Part shown: in pieces, positions 1 through 13,700 of the stretch
Position numbering within the stretch: position 1 is the stretch's first letter
Layout of the letters: each line of letters opens with the position of its first letter
NCBI GenBank assembly: GCA_002007465.1
Contig: LNAC01000338.1
Location: forward strand, 302,233-366,232
Direction of reading: 5' to 3'
DNA length: 64,000 nucleotides
Origin: Ailurus styani
Lineage: Eukaryota > Chordata > Mammalia > Carnivora > Ailuridae
Notes under the pieces: model-generated
The model's database searches: none
Seen by the model: only the letters and a program-made list of their open reading frames with translations
What the model was told of the DNA's origin: nothing
Made by a program: the position numbers and the translations under genes

Positions 1-127
1 TACGTGCCCCGATGTCACCTGTCAGTTACTCCCGGGAAATCGCCCGGGAGGGGTGAGAGGGGCTTGGGGGATCCAAGCCGCTCCTCCACTCATGACTTTA
101 GGGTTACCCAGGCGCGAGCGCCGTTAC
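1..127 (-). other. HECTD4: Intron downstream of W44 (partial)
   Basis: G/C-rich sequence following the W44 donor, continuing past the left edge. No repeat or coding signal recognised. Confidence 0.7.
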
Positions 128-1434
128 CTCCACGACCGCGAAGCCTTTGATGGGGCGCGCCGCCAGGGGCTGGTTGTCCAGGGACGTGACCGTGTACATG
201 GAGCCCATGTCCGACACGGAGGCCGTCTCCACATTGTCCAGCGGCTCCCCCAGGCTCCCCAGGCTGCCCAGGCTGCCGGTGCTGCACAGGGAGATGTCCA
301 GGCTCTCCTGGCTGGACACCACGTGGGGCTCCAACACGCCGGGAGGGACGGGCGGCTCGAGGCCTGAGGGCAGCGGATCCACAGAGAGGTCACTGACTGT
401 CTGCGAGATACCCTGGGAGCTGCAGATGGAGGCCTGACTGGTGGAAGCGGACGCGCTGATGCTCATGGCAGGGGTCAGGCTGCTGGACGTGCTGACCTCC
501 AAACTGTCCGCGCTGGGGAAGCCGAGGGTCTTCTCCGGCTCGGCTTTGCCGTCAGCGCCCTCGGCCTTGTCCTTGGCCTTCTTGGGGTCTTCGTCCTGCA
601 GGGGGATGTAGATCTCATCTCTGAAGACCCCGCCGTGGGCGTTGCAGGCCTTGCGGATAGCACCCCTGACGAGGCCCTCGTCCAGGTGGGTGGGGATTCC
701 GGAGATCACCAGCAAGCGGCTGTGGGCCGTGGGGCCGACCAGCGCCTGGCAGGCGTCAGCGATGGCGTCGCTTGTCACACCCAGCCCCTGCGGGTCCTTC
801 CTGGTGAGGTGTCGGAGGATGATGAGCAGGGTGAGGGCCCGATGAAACCACAGCATGTCCTCCGGCTTGCTGCCTCCAATGCTGAGCATGGCGGGGTCCG
901 ACTCCACCGAGCGGGACGACTGGCGCTTCCCAGAGGAGGAGGCCTTCTCCCGCTTCATCTTGACCTTTTTCCTCTTCGACAAGAGGCTGGGGCTCTGCGG
1001 CGTCTGTCCTGGGGAGGACGACGAGGAGGACGAGGAGTCGCTGAGATTCGGGGCGGTCGTTGAGGTCACCCCGCTGGCGGTGACACTCATGTTGGTGGGC
1101 AGGGTCACTTCGGCCACCGCCAGGCAGCCTTCCATGAGCGCGTGGAAGTATGTAGAGAACCTGCCCTGGTCCGGGGCCGACACCGCCCCCGAGCCTCCGC
1201 ACGCGCTGCCCGAGACCCAGCTCTGGGTCTCCTCGTCGTATAGCTTGTGCAGCTCCGACTGCAGAGCCATGAGCATGGCCAGGCAGGGGTTCAGCTGGAG
1301 GGCGATGGAGGACGACAGGCCGGCCGGGTGCTTCCTCTGCTCCAGGGCGTGCACGGTGCGCAGCAGCTCCGCCAGGAGATGGAAGACAAGCTCCTTCACG
1401 CAGGCCGCCATGTCTGTGGTCCACAGGAAGTTTC
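128..1434 (-). CDS. HECTD4: HECTD4 exon W44, large exon with Ser tract, basic cluster and RRM-like segment
   Basis: 1307 nt between TTCAG and GAG|GTAACG, ending in phase 0. Residues 2242-2677 run: helices ([54 protein letters not shown]); an eight-Ser run near 1013-1042; a basic [11 protein letters not shown] cluster at about 944-976 resembling a nuclear localisation signal; helices ([17 protein letters not shown]); an RRM-like stretch at about 599-727 with LLVISGIP and [12 protein letters not shown]; then a low-complexity Ser/Thr/Gly tail with three GSL repeats at about 243-272. The size is far above the other exons. In the whole gene the HECT domain follows further 3', beyond the left edge. 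Confidence 0.93.
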
Positions 1435-1740
1435 CTGAAGCAAAGAGAAAACAGGAACAGCAGCGGTCACGCGTGCAGCACTTGCTCTGTGCCCGGTGCT
1501 GTTCCTGGCGCGATCTTAGCCATCCCCGGCTCACAGATGACAAAATGGAGGCTCGCAGAGCTCAAGCCTGGCTGGTTGCCCCCAGAGCCTGCAGCCTTAA
1601 GCCCGGGCCGCAGGACCGCACGGAGCCGGGTTCCAGGGCTCACACCAAAGACTCGCTTTCTTTCTCATAAGGTTATCACGCAAGTTGGTGACAAGTCACG
1701 AGAACACGACCCCCTTTTTTTTAAAAAAGATATTATTTAT

Positions 1741-1780
<40 letters not shown>

Positions 1781-4700
1781 ACGAGTGGGTAGGGAAGGGG
1801 CAGAGGGAGAGGGAGAAGCTCCATGGAGCAGGGAGCCCAATGTGGGGCTCGACCCCAGGACTGTGGGATCATGACCTGAGCCAAAGGCAGACGTTCAACC
1901 ATCTGACTCACCCAGGTGCCTTAAAATTAAAGTTGAAAAAAAGGAGCAAAGAGCTGATTGCCAAAAAACCAAATCAATAAACACTGAAAGGCATGACTCG
2001 TAGGCATGGTGGAAACCACATAAAGTTGGCATGAGAAGGACTGAAGTTCAGGAAATAGGGTCTAGAACAACAAGATGGGTCACAGGTTTGTACCGGGATC
2101 CCTTTGTGCCAAACGCATCTTAAATTCACACTAAGCTGCCTGATCTCTTAGGGGTGATGCTGCTTCGTAACTTTAAGTGAAACGAACCCATGCTGCTCAT
2201 ACCACGCGGGTGCTCAGGAAGCCGTTCACAGAGAACAAGTGCCTGCGGGGTCCGCGGTCCCGCCCTCCGATGCTCATGCGACCTCCCCTCCACTGCCCTT
2301 CCTCTGCCATTTGTCATTCACGGAAGAGAACGGCCTTACGATTCTCCTCCACCTGGACGGCGAATGGCGACCCGGGTGCGAAGACTGCCCACAGACCACT
2401 CCTTCCCACGGCGGCCCCCCACTCCCCTTCCCCGATCCCTCGCCCAGTGTAAAGAATTTGATGCAGTCGCCAACATTTAAAAACCGGGAAATTCACATCA
2501 ATATCTACCTTACCGACTTTTCTTGAAATAAAAAGTAGTAACAGCTGCCAGGACGGGGGCCACCTTCTCATGTACAAGGAGTGACAGGGTTCAGGGACTG
2601 AGAGCGTGAGGTGCCCTGGCCCACTCTCCTCTCCCCCCCCATCTCTCCCATCTGTCTGACCCCTGAGGGCATTTAAGTCTGCAACATCTTTTCCCCCCAA
2701 CATCATAAAAAAGTCTCAAAAATATAAAGAAGTTGGGCGCCTGGGTGGCTCAGTGGGTTAAAGCCTCTGCTTTCGGCTCAGGTCATGATCTCAGCGTCCT
2801 GGGATCAAGGCCCGCATCGGGCTCTCTGCTCAGCAGGGAGCCTGCTTCCTCCTCTCCCTGTCTCTCTGCCTGCCTGCCTCTCTGCCTACTTGTAATCTCT
2901 CTCTCTGTGTCAAATAAATAAATAAAATCTTTAAAATATATATATATAGAGAGAGAAGTTGAACTACTTGGGAAATACCTGTAGGCCCTGCCTAGGTTCT
3001 CCCATGAATACTCTGCGGTATTTGCTCTTACATATCTACCTATCTACCCCTCTATTCACCCCAAAACTCCACTTAGTATTTGATTATTTCAAAATAAGTT
3101 GCAGATAAGTTGCAACAAGATAAGTTGTAAAATAAGTTGCAGTCTGTTCTATCCCTAAACACTTAAGCAGATATATCATTAAGAAGTTCAGTATTTATTT
3201 AGAATTCGAGGTGAATTTACATATGCAAAACGTGCAACCCTTAAGTTTAACTTCTATGAGTTTTACCAAAATGCAGCCCCTTTTGAACCTTTCAGGAACT
3301 ATTCAGTCACAATGTTTGATTTTGCAAAATTATTTACTCCCACACCACCTCTGACCTCCAAAGCTACAAAAATGGCATATATTTGTGTTATAAAGTAAAG
3401 TGTGCGGCGCCTGGATGGCTCAGTTGGGTGAGCGGCTGCCGTTGGCTCAGGTAATCATCCCATGGTCCTGGGATGGAGCCCTACATCAGGCTTCCTGCGT
3501 GATGGGGAGCCTGCTTCTCCCTCTCCCTCTGCCTGCTGCTCTGCCTACTTGTGCTCTGTCAAATAAATAAATAAAATTAAAAAAAAAGTAAAGTATGATA
3601 AATTAATCTCATTTGCTCAAATTCCTCATATCAGTGAGATCATAGGGGAAGGGAGGGAAAAATGAAAGAAGATGAAACCAGAGAGGGAGACAAACCATAA
3701 GAGACTGTTAATCTCAGGAAACACGAGGGTGGCTGGAGTGGAGTGGGGTAGAGGGGATGGGGTGGCTGGGTGATGGACACTGGGGAGGATTTGTGCTATG
3801 ATGAGCACCGTGAATTGTGTAAGACTGACGATTCACAGACCTGTACCCCTGGGGCAAATGATACATCATATGTTAACAAAAAAACAATCCCATTTTCATG
3901 GTCAGTGAAATGAGAACACCCTGCACGTCATGCGTTTACAAGGCTAGGCTATAGGAGCATCTAGTTAAGCGTCTGACTCTTGGTTTTTTGGTTTGGGTCG
4001 TGAGATCGAGCCCTGTGTGGGGCTCCTTGTGAAGTCGGCTTGAGATTCTCTCTCCCACTCTCCCTCTGCCCATCCCGCCCATGCTGGCTCTCTCAAAATA
4101 AATAAATAAACAACAACGACAAGGGCGCCTGGGTGGCTCAGTGGGTTAAGCCGCTGCCTTCGGCTCAGGTCATGATCCCAGGGTCCTGGGATCGAGGCCC
4201 ACATTGGGCTCTCTGCTCCACAGGGGCCTGCTTCCCTCTCTCTCTGCCTGCCTTTCTGCCTACTTGTCATCTCTGTCAAATAAAAAAAAATTTATTAAAA
4301 ACAACGACAACAAGAAGCTAAGCTCTCCACTACCGTCAGCTCCACAAGCCCTTTTCAAATGACGGCAACCCGACAAGAGGCCACCAGCAGGCAAGCGCCC
4401 TGCTCAGGCTCTGAGCTAGCTCCCCCAGGGCTCCCAGACCCAATCCCGAGCGGAGGTAAGCCTTACCCAGCAGCTCCACAACCTGCAGCAGGACAGATGT
4501 TGGGATGGTGTCGGGCTCATCTTCGGCTCTCCCTTCGCCCTCCTCTGATCTCCAGGACAGCAGCTGCTCGGCGAACGCCACCGCCAGAGGGAACTCCAGG
4601 GGCAGAGAATGCAACACCAGCACGGCTCCCGGAGGTGGAGACACCCCTGGAGGAACGGTGAGGAGGAAGGCTCCTGACTGGCAGCCCGTGACCCAAATCA

Positions 4701-7700
4701 GCCTGAGGAAAGGACCCACCAGGTGTGTGTGGAAGAACAGGGCTGGAAAGCCAAGCTGCTCATCTGCTGGGGGCGAAAGGAAGCGGACTCCCCCCCACTC
4801 CAGACTGAGTCAGCCGCAGGTGCAGGAGGGGCCCGACGACGACATCCCTCCAAAGAGTCCATTTGTCAGTGTGACAAGGGGCAAACAGCAGCAATGAGAA
4901 TGGGGAAGGATAAAGATTCTCCAGCTGCTTAGATACCAACCAGCCCCATGAGCCAGCAAGGAAATACTAAGTCAGACCTTAAAAGATGGTTCATTGGAAT
5001 ATTCCCAGCTTGGTAAAGAAATAATGAGCTATTTGGTGTGGCTGCAATCTCATGAGACCATTAAGCTTGTATTAAGTTCCAGAGTGGACCAGCAAGGGGC
5101 GCCCCAGACTAGCACTCCCAGGACCTTGGGCTTCGATTTCCTCTTGTTACCTTGTGTCATCGCCATGGCCTGAATCTGGCCAGAGATGCTGCAGTGGGAG
5201 GAAAAGGCCCTAAGGCCTGATTCCCCTCACACCCTGCACCGCACCCCAAGGCCTGCTGTAGGCCCTGACCAGACATAAGTTAGTCTATTAGGGGTCTGGG
5301 GATCTTTGGACAAGTCAGGAGGAACCATGTTGACTGACCTGCATTTTGGGGTGAACATTTACATGGTGAAAATTGAGGAGTGAGAAGACAGAGATCTTCT
5401 GCTTATTTAATTATAAAGTTTAAAGAACAGCTAGTATAGGCAAACCACTATGAAAAAAATTGGCCCTAATGAAAAGAGATCATCAAGTTGTTTAGCAAGT
5501 CTCCTTTTGTTTCATTCCCTAAAGATGCAAGGTCTCTAGGACACGGGCTGTGGAAAAGCCATGGCCCCATTTTTGCCTGGAAGGTCAACTACATTTCAGA
5601 ATCCTCTCTAGCAAATGCGGGTCCATCCTTTGTCATCAAACAGGACAGGAAGTGCAGTGGAAGTCTGTGACCAGGTTCACCTTGGCGCTGCGTGTTTTGT
5701 CGGAAACGGTCAGGTGGCCCCGGTGTGCGGGGTACACAAGCGGGGGGCAGCCTCTGGGATCTGCAGAAGTGGAGCCCATCCCTAACCCTAAACCCATGCG
5801 GGCTTAGCAAAGAATGCCGGGGAGACGAGACCCACCGGGTCTCCCAGCCTGGCCAGCGGCCTATTTACCACGGAGACGGGGCACAGACACTGTGGCCTAA
5901 GCCCCAGGGAGGCACTTGCACCCAAGAAAATTCGTGTGTGTTTGTTTATTTTTTAATTATTATTTATTTGTTTATTTATAAAATTCACTTTTAATGAGCA
6001 CTGAAGGAAGGTAGCTGGGATCACCGCTGCCACAGGACCGCTCTGCTCAGGTCACTCTAAAGAGCGCACGCTTGTGAAAGGGAAGGGAAGGAAATCCCCA
6101 CTGATGTCCGGGCAGCATCTGCTGGGCCTGACCCAGGCAGGAGGGGCGCTCGCTTCATCTCTTGCCCCTAAAATACACCGTGCCGAGCCCTTCTGTTCTC
6201 TACCCACCACACACAGCACGGTACAAGATCCTTTCTCCCTTCGAAAAGAAGGAAAGCCAAAAATGACGTGACACTGTTCTTCTCACCAAGCGCTAACTCA
6301 GAGACATACCCAGCTTGATGTGGACCTTGTCTGTGGAAAGGATCACCGAGGGGTACTGGTTGGCGGTAGGCGGCGGTGTGAGGCCAGTGTTGGCCGGAGA
6401 CGCATCCCGTGGGTAACAGACGGCCTCGATCAGGTTTAGCTGCCCGTTCCGCTTGACTTTGTGGCCAAGCCCGTACACGAGCACCCGGGCCCACGGCGCC
6501 TTGTACAGGGAGGAGCTGCGGAGGAGGGGAGGAGGGTCAGCAGGTCTGTCCGCTCGCGCCAGGGAGGAGATGGAAGGTAAGAAGGGGGCATTTCTGAGTC
6601 ATTCCCACCACCACATCCTAGAAGGTCGTTCTTTATAAGGACGAATTTCCCAAACACAGAAATATGGGAAGAACTATAGACTGTTTTTAAATACGGTGGG
6701 CGTTAAAGAGTAAAAAACAACTTGAGTTTTTCTTCTGTCAGTTTCACCAGACCCCAGTTTTCTTTTCTCACCCGTTAGCTCTCCTGGAGAACAGGCAACT
6801 TACTCTTTGCGGAATCCAGACTGACTTTCTTTGCAAGACACGACAACAAAAGCTGCCCCAGGGAAATTAACATCCATGTTGACTTTGGACTCCGAAATCG
6901 GAAACTCCTCAGAGGGGAACTGCTCGGGTGCTGTCTGCGAGGAGAGATTTAACAAGGAAAGCCACAGGCCACACACAGGAGAGCATTTCATCTCCCAACT
7001 CCCAGGCAAAAGACAGAGCCAACGCACACGCAGTCACAGCTCCCAGGGACAAGAAAGCCCTCCGCGAGGAAGGCCACTGTGGATGGGACAAGGTGGGAAA
7101 GCCGCGAGGAAAAAGACTGGTTCAGTGGGGCTTAGGGGGGTTGGGGAAGAGTGTCATTTTCACCGGGCCAGTAAGACTTCTAATTAAAGTTATAACCCTG
7201 GTCCAGGGTCATTAGAGCTTCAGACGTCTACCTGCAGGAAGGAGCAGATCTGCTTCGTTAGCTCCAGCAGACTCTCCTCGCCCTGGTGCAGGGTCCGGGT
7301 GATGGCCACATTGAGCCACTCTCTCACTGTCTGGGAGCTGCCCTGGTAGAAGAGGTCTGTGGCCGAGCAGTTCTGGGAGTGGACGCAATGCTGCAGGGAC
7401 TGTGCCAGCAGGATGGAGCTGGAGCTGATGGTGCCATCTGCGGCCAGGAAAGAAAACCTGAGTTCACCAGGACCAGGATGCCAACGGCGGGCAGAGCCTG
7501 GGTGACGGTGAGCAGCCTGCCCAGGTAACCAGGATGATGGGGTAGCTCGGACAGAGTGTCTCCGAGAAGACATTACCGATCAGAGCCTGCAGGCTGGCAG
7601 GTCGGGAGAGGGGGTTCACGTCAGCGGTCTACATCTTTCCTTTCTTTTAAACAACAAAACTGTTTCCTAAAATAAAATCTGAAGTGGCGGCCCAAGTCTG

Positions 7701-10700
7701 TTAAATAGAAATGGAGCTGCTTGGATGCAGGGGTTCCCACAGCTCGGCGGACTCGTGTGCCCCGGCCCCTCCCGAGCTGTCCCAAGGAACCGCTAGGGAG
7801 TGTGTAAAGCCAGGATGAGGTCAGCATGGCAAAGCTTCTTCCACCAACACTTTAAAGCTTTCTGGTGTTTGGAGCCTCTAAGTTCTTGGGGGTGGGCCAG
7901 GGGACCCCAGCACCACACGGTGACTGGGACGCCCACGGCTGGGAGATGCCCACTAGGCCTTGAGTGCCGTCTGCCCTCCCACCTTCTTGCTCCTTCTTGG
8001 CTGCTGGGAGGCCAAGGGGAGGCTGAGGTGCTGGGGGAACACAGAGGGGCCCCTCGGTCTCGGGCTGGGCTAAGCAGGTTCATTGCTTAGCGTTCATCAG
8101 GGGAGCATGGGGCCTTGCCAAGGGCCCCAAGGTTAGCAGATACACACAACCTGGACCACCGAAAACAGCTCCACGGAAATCACAGTGAATGAGTGAGGCC
8201 TGCTGTAGAGAGCTTGGTAAAAGGCACATTTTCCTTTCTGAACAATGCCTGCGAGAATGTCTGTGGCAACAGTACAGTGACAGGATTTCCTAAGTGATGC
8301 TTAATTTTCCTTGACCCCCAGTTTGGTCGGGAAGCTCAATGATGCTTAACAGGTCAAGGACTAAATAGGTCATGTAGCATACTTCCATTTTTCAAAGTGA
8401 GCAAGCGCTGCCCAGATCTTCGCGACTGTTTAGGGCCATTTAACTACACCAGCTGAAGGCCTGGGCCACCCAGAGAGCGAGTCCCTCACCCCCAGTCTCC
8501 TGCCTGGGCCCGGGCTGGCTTTCGGGGCGACCCGCCCTGAGCTGTTGCCGCCAGAGGCCAAGGCTCACCTGGGAGGGGAGGAGCCAGGAGCTGATTGGAC
8601 AGCAGCTGCAGGTGCTCCAGGGTGATGTCCCGGATGGCGGGGATGTGGAAGAGGCGGGTGAACAAGTGTGGCAGCTTCGGGGCAAAGATGTTGAGCAGGG
8701 CCACGCGGCAGTACAGCCTGGCCAGCGCCGCCTCGCACCGCAGCAGCTCTCTGTGGGGAAAGCGGGGGACGCGCTGAGCACTGGGACTCGGGCCGGGCCG
8801 CAGGCCTCTCGGCCCCGGATTCTGCACGTCAAGCTGGTCACTTTGGTCTTAAATAAAATGTTTAAGTACGTGTGGATTTTCTCTAATCAAAAACCACTGT
8901 GGAAAAAGAAATGAAACTAGAGGTCCACACCAAAACTCTACATCTCTGTTCACATGGGCACCACTCATGGCCCCAAACTGGAAATAATGCAAACGTCCAT
9001 CAGGCAAGGAATGGTAAATGCACAGGGTGGAACCTTATTCAGCAGTAAGGGACGAAGCGCCGGAACCTGCTATGACATGGATCAACCTTGAAGACATTGT
9101 GCCAAGAAAAAAAAGGCCAGACACAGGCCGCTCAGACAGGCCACACTACAAGATTCCATCCGCACAGACTGCCAGGAATCAAGCAAAGCCATAGGAACGG
9201 GACAAAGTTGAGCTAGAGGAGAGAAGGGGCACGGGGTTTCCCCTTTGGGGGATGAAACAGTTTTAAAAGCGATGTGGTGAGGACTGTACACCTCTGTGAA
9301 TATACTGAACACCCCGACTTGTAGGCTTCGAATGGGTGAGCCACACAGGATGTGAACTAGAGCTCACTAAAGCACACAGAAAACATTCACTGTGAACACT
9401 CTGTGTTCTGAAGCAACCGGCATTCGCCTCAAATAACAGCTCATTAGTGACTAAGCAGGTTTCATTTAGTATTGCATCTCTCGGCAAATAATCTAATACC
9501 AAGCATAGGGGAGGCTCCCTGTACTTCTTTAGCTAATCACCATTATTAAAAATTCTCTTGGTATTAAGCACTTAACTAAAAAGGCAAGTTAAAAGCAGCC
9601 CTATTGTCTCTAAAAAGTCTAGGTTTAAAACCCACTTGGAGCCAAGGCTCTTTCTGTATTGTCTACTGGTCTGAATTAAATTTAATGCTAGTCTATCATA
9701 ACTCAGATTTGGGCATAACAGTAATTAAAGAAGCCGCATAAGACCTGATGAGTTTGTACAACTATGAAGACAAACACAGCTGAGATGCTGCACTCAGGTG
9801 GTTTCTTTCTCATTTCCACCAGTCTGGAACATTCTTACGCCGAATTTTAAAACAAACCACCTCTATCTACCTGTCTCCCTGGAAGTCAGTTTGCTGACTG
9901 CACGGGCACCGCTCGGAAGGGCTGGGGCAGCAACACAGAGGAGGTCTGAATAAAAGCCCTCACCGACTCCCCACAGCTTCCTTCTCAGATTTCAGGGGCT
10001 GCAGCTGGGGTGAGATTATTTTGGGCCCTCCCAGCAGTCCCTGCTCTGACCCTGCAGACTGCTAATGCCCCTGAGCTACAGCTGAACTGTCTACCGCTCT
10101 AAGTCCTCTCCCGAAGCCATGTGAGCGCGTTAGGAAGGGCATACCGCTGAGGGAAACCTGTACTGGGACGAGAAATCCAGCCACTTTATTGATCAAACAA
10201 ACCCGTGGGGGCGTATTTCTTAGTTCTCCACTACAATCCCGAGAATAAATGTCCTACATCTACAGCCTGATTGTAACCTTACAAAGCACTATCTTGCACA
10301 GTTGCTAGTCAAAGGTCATTAAGTTACATCTATCAGAGACATTTGCTAAAAATACAACCGTCTTATGAAATAAAGCTTTAAAAGCTTTTAAGAGTATCAT
10401 ACTGATATTCAAGCATATATGTTTAAGGATCCCTTTCAACAGATATTTTGAGATTACAACTTCAGCCAGGATCCCGATCAGACCGCGGGGGTGCTCTAGC
10501 AAAGAGTCAGACAAGGTCTCTGCTTTAGGGAACCTCACAGTCTGGAAGGAGGAGACACAACACAATAAAGTAAAACAAATTCACAGGCAAAAACATCAGG
10601 TTCTAGAGAGGAAGTAAGATGCAGTGCTAGGACAATGTGCGGCTTCGTGCTTACTTTAGATGGTGAGGCAAAGCCTCTCTGGAAAGGTGACATATCGAGA

Positions 10701-13700
10701 TCTGAATGACAAGAATGAGACGGCCACGCAAAGTTCTAGGCAAAGCATCCCAGGCCGAGGGAAGAGCCCATGCAGAGACACTGCGGAGGACACGAGCATC
10801 ATGTCCAAGAGACACGGAAAGGCCAGCACTGCTGACAGAGTACACGGAGAAGCAGAGACTTTGGGCTTTCATGAGCCAGGTTAATGGTTTGAATTCTACT
10901 CCAAGGGAAATGGAAAGCCACAGCAGGTCTGAATTAGAGGAGAGAGACAACCCACTGAGGGCAGGTGCGCGCTTCCTTAGAGACCTCAGCCCAGTGCTAG
11001 GCACAAAGCACGCGTTTAGGAGTAAACACTTTGTTAGCTTAATGGAGAAATGAGCTGGCTGCTCCCACGGGGCCTGGACAGCCTTCTAGTTACCTCTTCT
11101 GGACTGGCTTTACTCTTCACAACTTTCCACTCTCTTCTGGATCTGCAGCCACCCCTCCACCCCCCCACCCCAGCTCACAGCAGAGTGTCTGTGGCATAGG
11201 CTGGGTGACACCACATCCCACAACATTTCTTCCCAACTTCTGCAATTTTCCTGTTACTTTACTAGCTTCCTTCTCTCTTTCTAACTCTTAGTTTTGAAGG
11301 AGAAGTTTGTCAATGACAAATGGTACATGTGGTAAATAAATATTAAGTGAATTTCTGTGATCCACCAGAAAGAAGGGCTCAATCTTACCTGTGAATTTGA
11401 AGGTTAGTATTGTCCAGGGTGACCAGCCCATTGGTGGCTGTCCTTCGGTAGCCTGCTGGGGGCCTTTCCAGCATATCAATAGGATACCAGTATCGGACCA
11501 GCACGCCTTCACTTCGGAGGTACGTTTCTACCTGCACTAATTCATTTACCTACAACGGTTAAAGGGAAAGTCTATTTGACTTTTTGGGCACTGACTTTTC
11601 CCCCCTCAAGTTTTAAAGTACATGCATGTATATATATCAAAGTTTCATGATAATAAAGTTAATTTCATGTCACTGAATCTCTAAAAGGTCAAAGACATCT
11701 GGTTAACATTGACAGTGTGTTTAGTTTTTCCATACTGGTTTTCAAATTTTAACTGGTATGTAATCATGAATTAGAAATTTAAGACAGGGGCACCTGGGTG
11801 GCTCAGTTGGTTAAGTATCAGACTCTAGCTTTGGCTTGGGTCCTGATCTCAGGGTTGTGGGAATGAGCCCTGTGTTGGGCTCCTTGATGGGCGTGGAGCC
11901 CACTTAAGATTCTCTCCCCTCTCTGGCCCTCCCCCAACTCTTAAAAAAAAAAAAAAAAACAGTGCTTATATTTCAGTCATAATTCAGTGCAGATTGTTTT
12001 ATGTTGTTTTTATGTTAATAATTCTGTAAAAGCATGGGGTGCCTGGGTGGCTTAGACAGGTTGGCCATCCAACTCTTGATTTTGGCTTGGGTTGTGATCT
12101 CAGGTTTGAGGGACTCTCAGTGTCGGACTCCATGTTGGGCTCTGTGCGTAGTGGGGAGTCTGCTTCTCTCTCCTTCTGCTCCCCACCCCACCCACCGCTC
12201 ATGCTCTCTCGCAAATAAATAAATCTTTGAAAAAAATTTTAATTTTGGAAAAGCAGGAAATCTGACAGCTCTATTTTATTGCAGGAAAATAAAGAGTAAA
12301 CTCACGCATACAGGCTTTGGGTTTAAATACAAACCTAATTTTTGTTGACGGATTATATTAAAACCTAAAAGAATCAAACTATTTGAGAAATAACAGAATT
12401 ATTTTAACAAATTTTCTACTTTTCTAATTTATACTTGCACATATTTCCACTGCTGAGAAAGTTATATACTTTCTAATAACCAGGATCAGAAGTTTGTATC
12501 AGAAGGCAGTGGGAGATTAACAGTATTACTAATGGAATTTTCTACTTAGACGTTCATCTTACTAAGACACCAGTCAATAACCTCTCAAAAATTTAATGAT
12601 TCAGGGGGTGCCTGGGTGGCTCAGTCTGCTGGATGTCCAACTCTTGGTTTCGGCTCAGGTCATGATCTCAGGGTCATTAGATCAAGCTTCACGTCAGGCT
12701 CTGTGCCTAGCGAGTAGTCTGCTTGAGATTCTCTCTCCCTCTGCCCCTCCCCACAGCTCACATGCGTGCAGTCTCTCAAAGAAATAAATCTTTAAAAAAA
12801 TTTAATGATCCATAATTAAGTTCGGGGGAAATGGAATCAGTAAAAATGTAAAACTTTCCATTTCAAAGCATTAATGGTACCTAACATTACCTCTTTCTGT
12901 ATCTCTGTCTAGGTAGATTCTAGTTTATCTATGGGGCAACAGATCCTTTTTCATCAGAGACTCTTCGGCTTGACCTATGTTTTAGGTTCATCAGTTTTTT
13001 TCCCCCGTATGGGAAATTTCTCACGTGCCAGCACGTGCCTAAGACCTTAGGATCGTGGAGTCATCACTTTCACACAGGACCCTGTTTTCAAAAGAAAGCT
13101 TTGGCTTTGCCCAGACGCATTTTCTGTTCCTTCTTCCCCATCCGTAACCGCCCCTTGCTCCCCGGCCTGCTGAGAATGCCACGGGTTTAATACACCATGG
13201 AGGCTAAGAGAACCAGCAAGATGATGTCATCAAAATCATAAAAGTATTTCTTTGACTTGTGTCTGTTACAGTCACGACAAAGACAGACCATCCATTTATC
13301 AAGGACTGTGGAAGAATGTTCCCAACACTTGGGTAGGAAGAATGTAAGGGATGGTCTGAACATGGCTGACAAAATGGTGGCAGAGGCAGTGTGGTTGGAA
13401 GGGGGCTGATGGCACAGCATTCAGAGCTTATCGTCATTTGTCATCAGCCCTGATCTGGGCCCACGAGAAAACCTCAGGAAAGCCATTTGGTGTGAGCACT
13501 TAGTTCACTTTCCTCATCCCTAATCTGAAGAGTAATCCATCTACATGACTGAGCTTTTTTTAAAGATTTATTATTTTTTTATTTTTTTAAGATTTATTTT
13601 TTTAATTTGAGAGAGCAAGCGAGTGAGAGCAAGCATGAGCAGGGGTAGGAGAGGCAGAGGGAAAGGGACATGCAGACTCCCTGAGCAGGGAGCCCAATAC

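Larger units (their letters stand above)
1435..4466 (-). other. HECTD4: Intron W43-W44
   Basis: A 3032-nt intron. It holds an antisense CAN-SINE (about 1715-1920), sense-of-plus SINEs at 2735-2953, 3405-3584, 3951-4112 and 4123-4300, a carnivore L1 3' end (3625-3888), and a small decamer tandem at 3093-3141. The 1921-2734 stretch shows nothing recognisable. Confidence 0.75.
8751..11388 (-). other. HECTD4: Intron W38-W39
   Basis: A 2638-nt intron containing an old L1 3' fragment (about 8940-9310), unassigned sequence from 9310 to 10300, a diverged old mammalian repeat (about 10480-10930) and an L2 3' end (about 10935-11055). Confidence 0.7.

Noticed and set aside
1489..1980. 163-codon plus-strand open frame
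   Set aside because: Its middle is the Arg-Glu repeat encoded by the SINE dinucleotide tract; it is a transposon artefact.
5780..5795. Telomere-like CCCTAA units
   Set aside because: Only about two and a half imperfect units, far below an interstitial telomere block; chance is sufficient.
7793..8090. Overlapping 96-codon frames on both strands
   Set aside because: Complementary open frames in G/C-rich sequence with no recognisable product or splice context.
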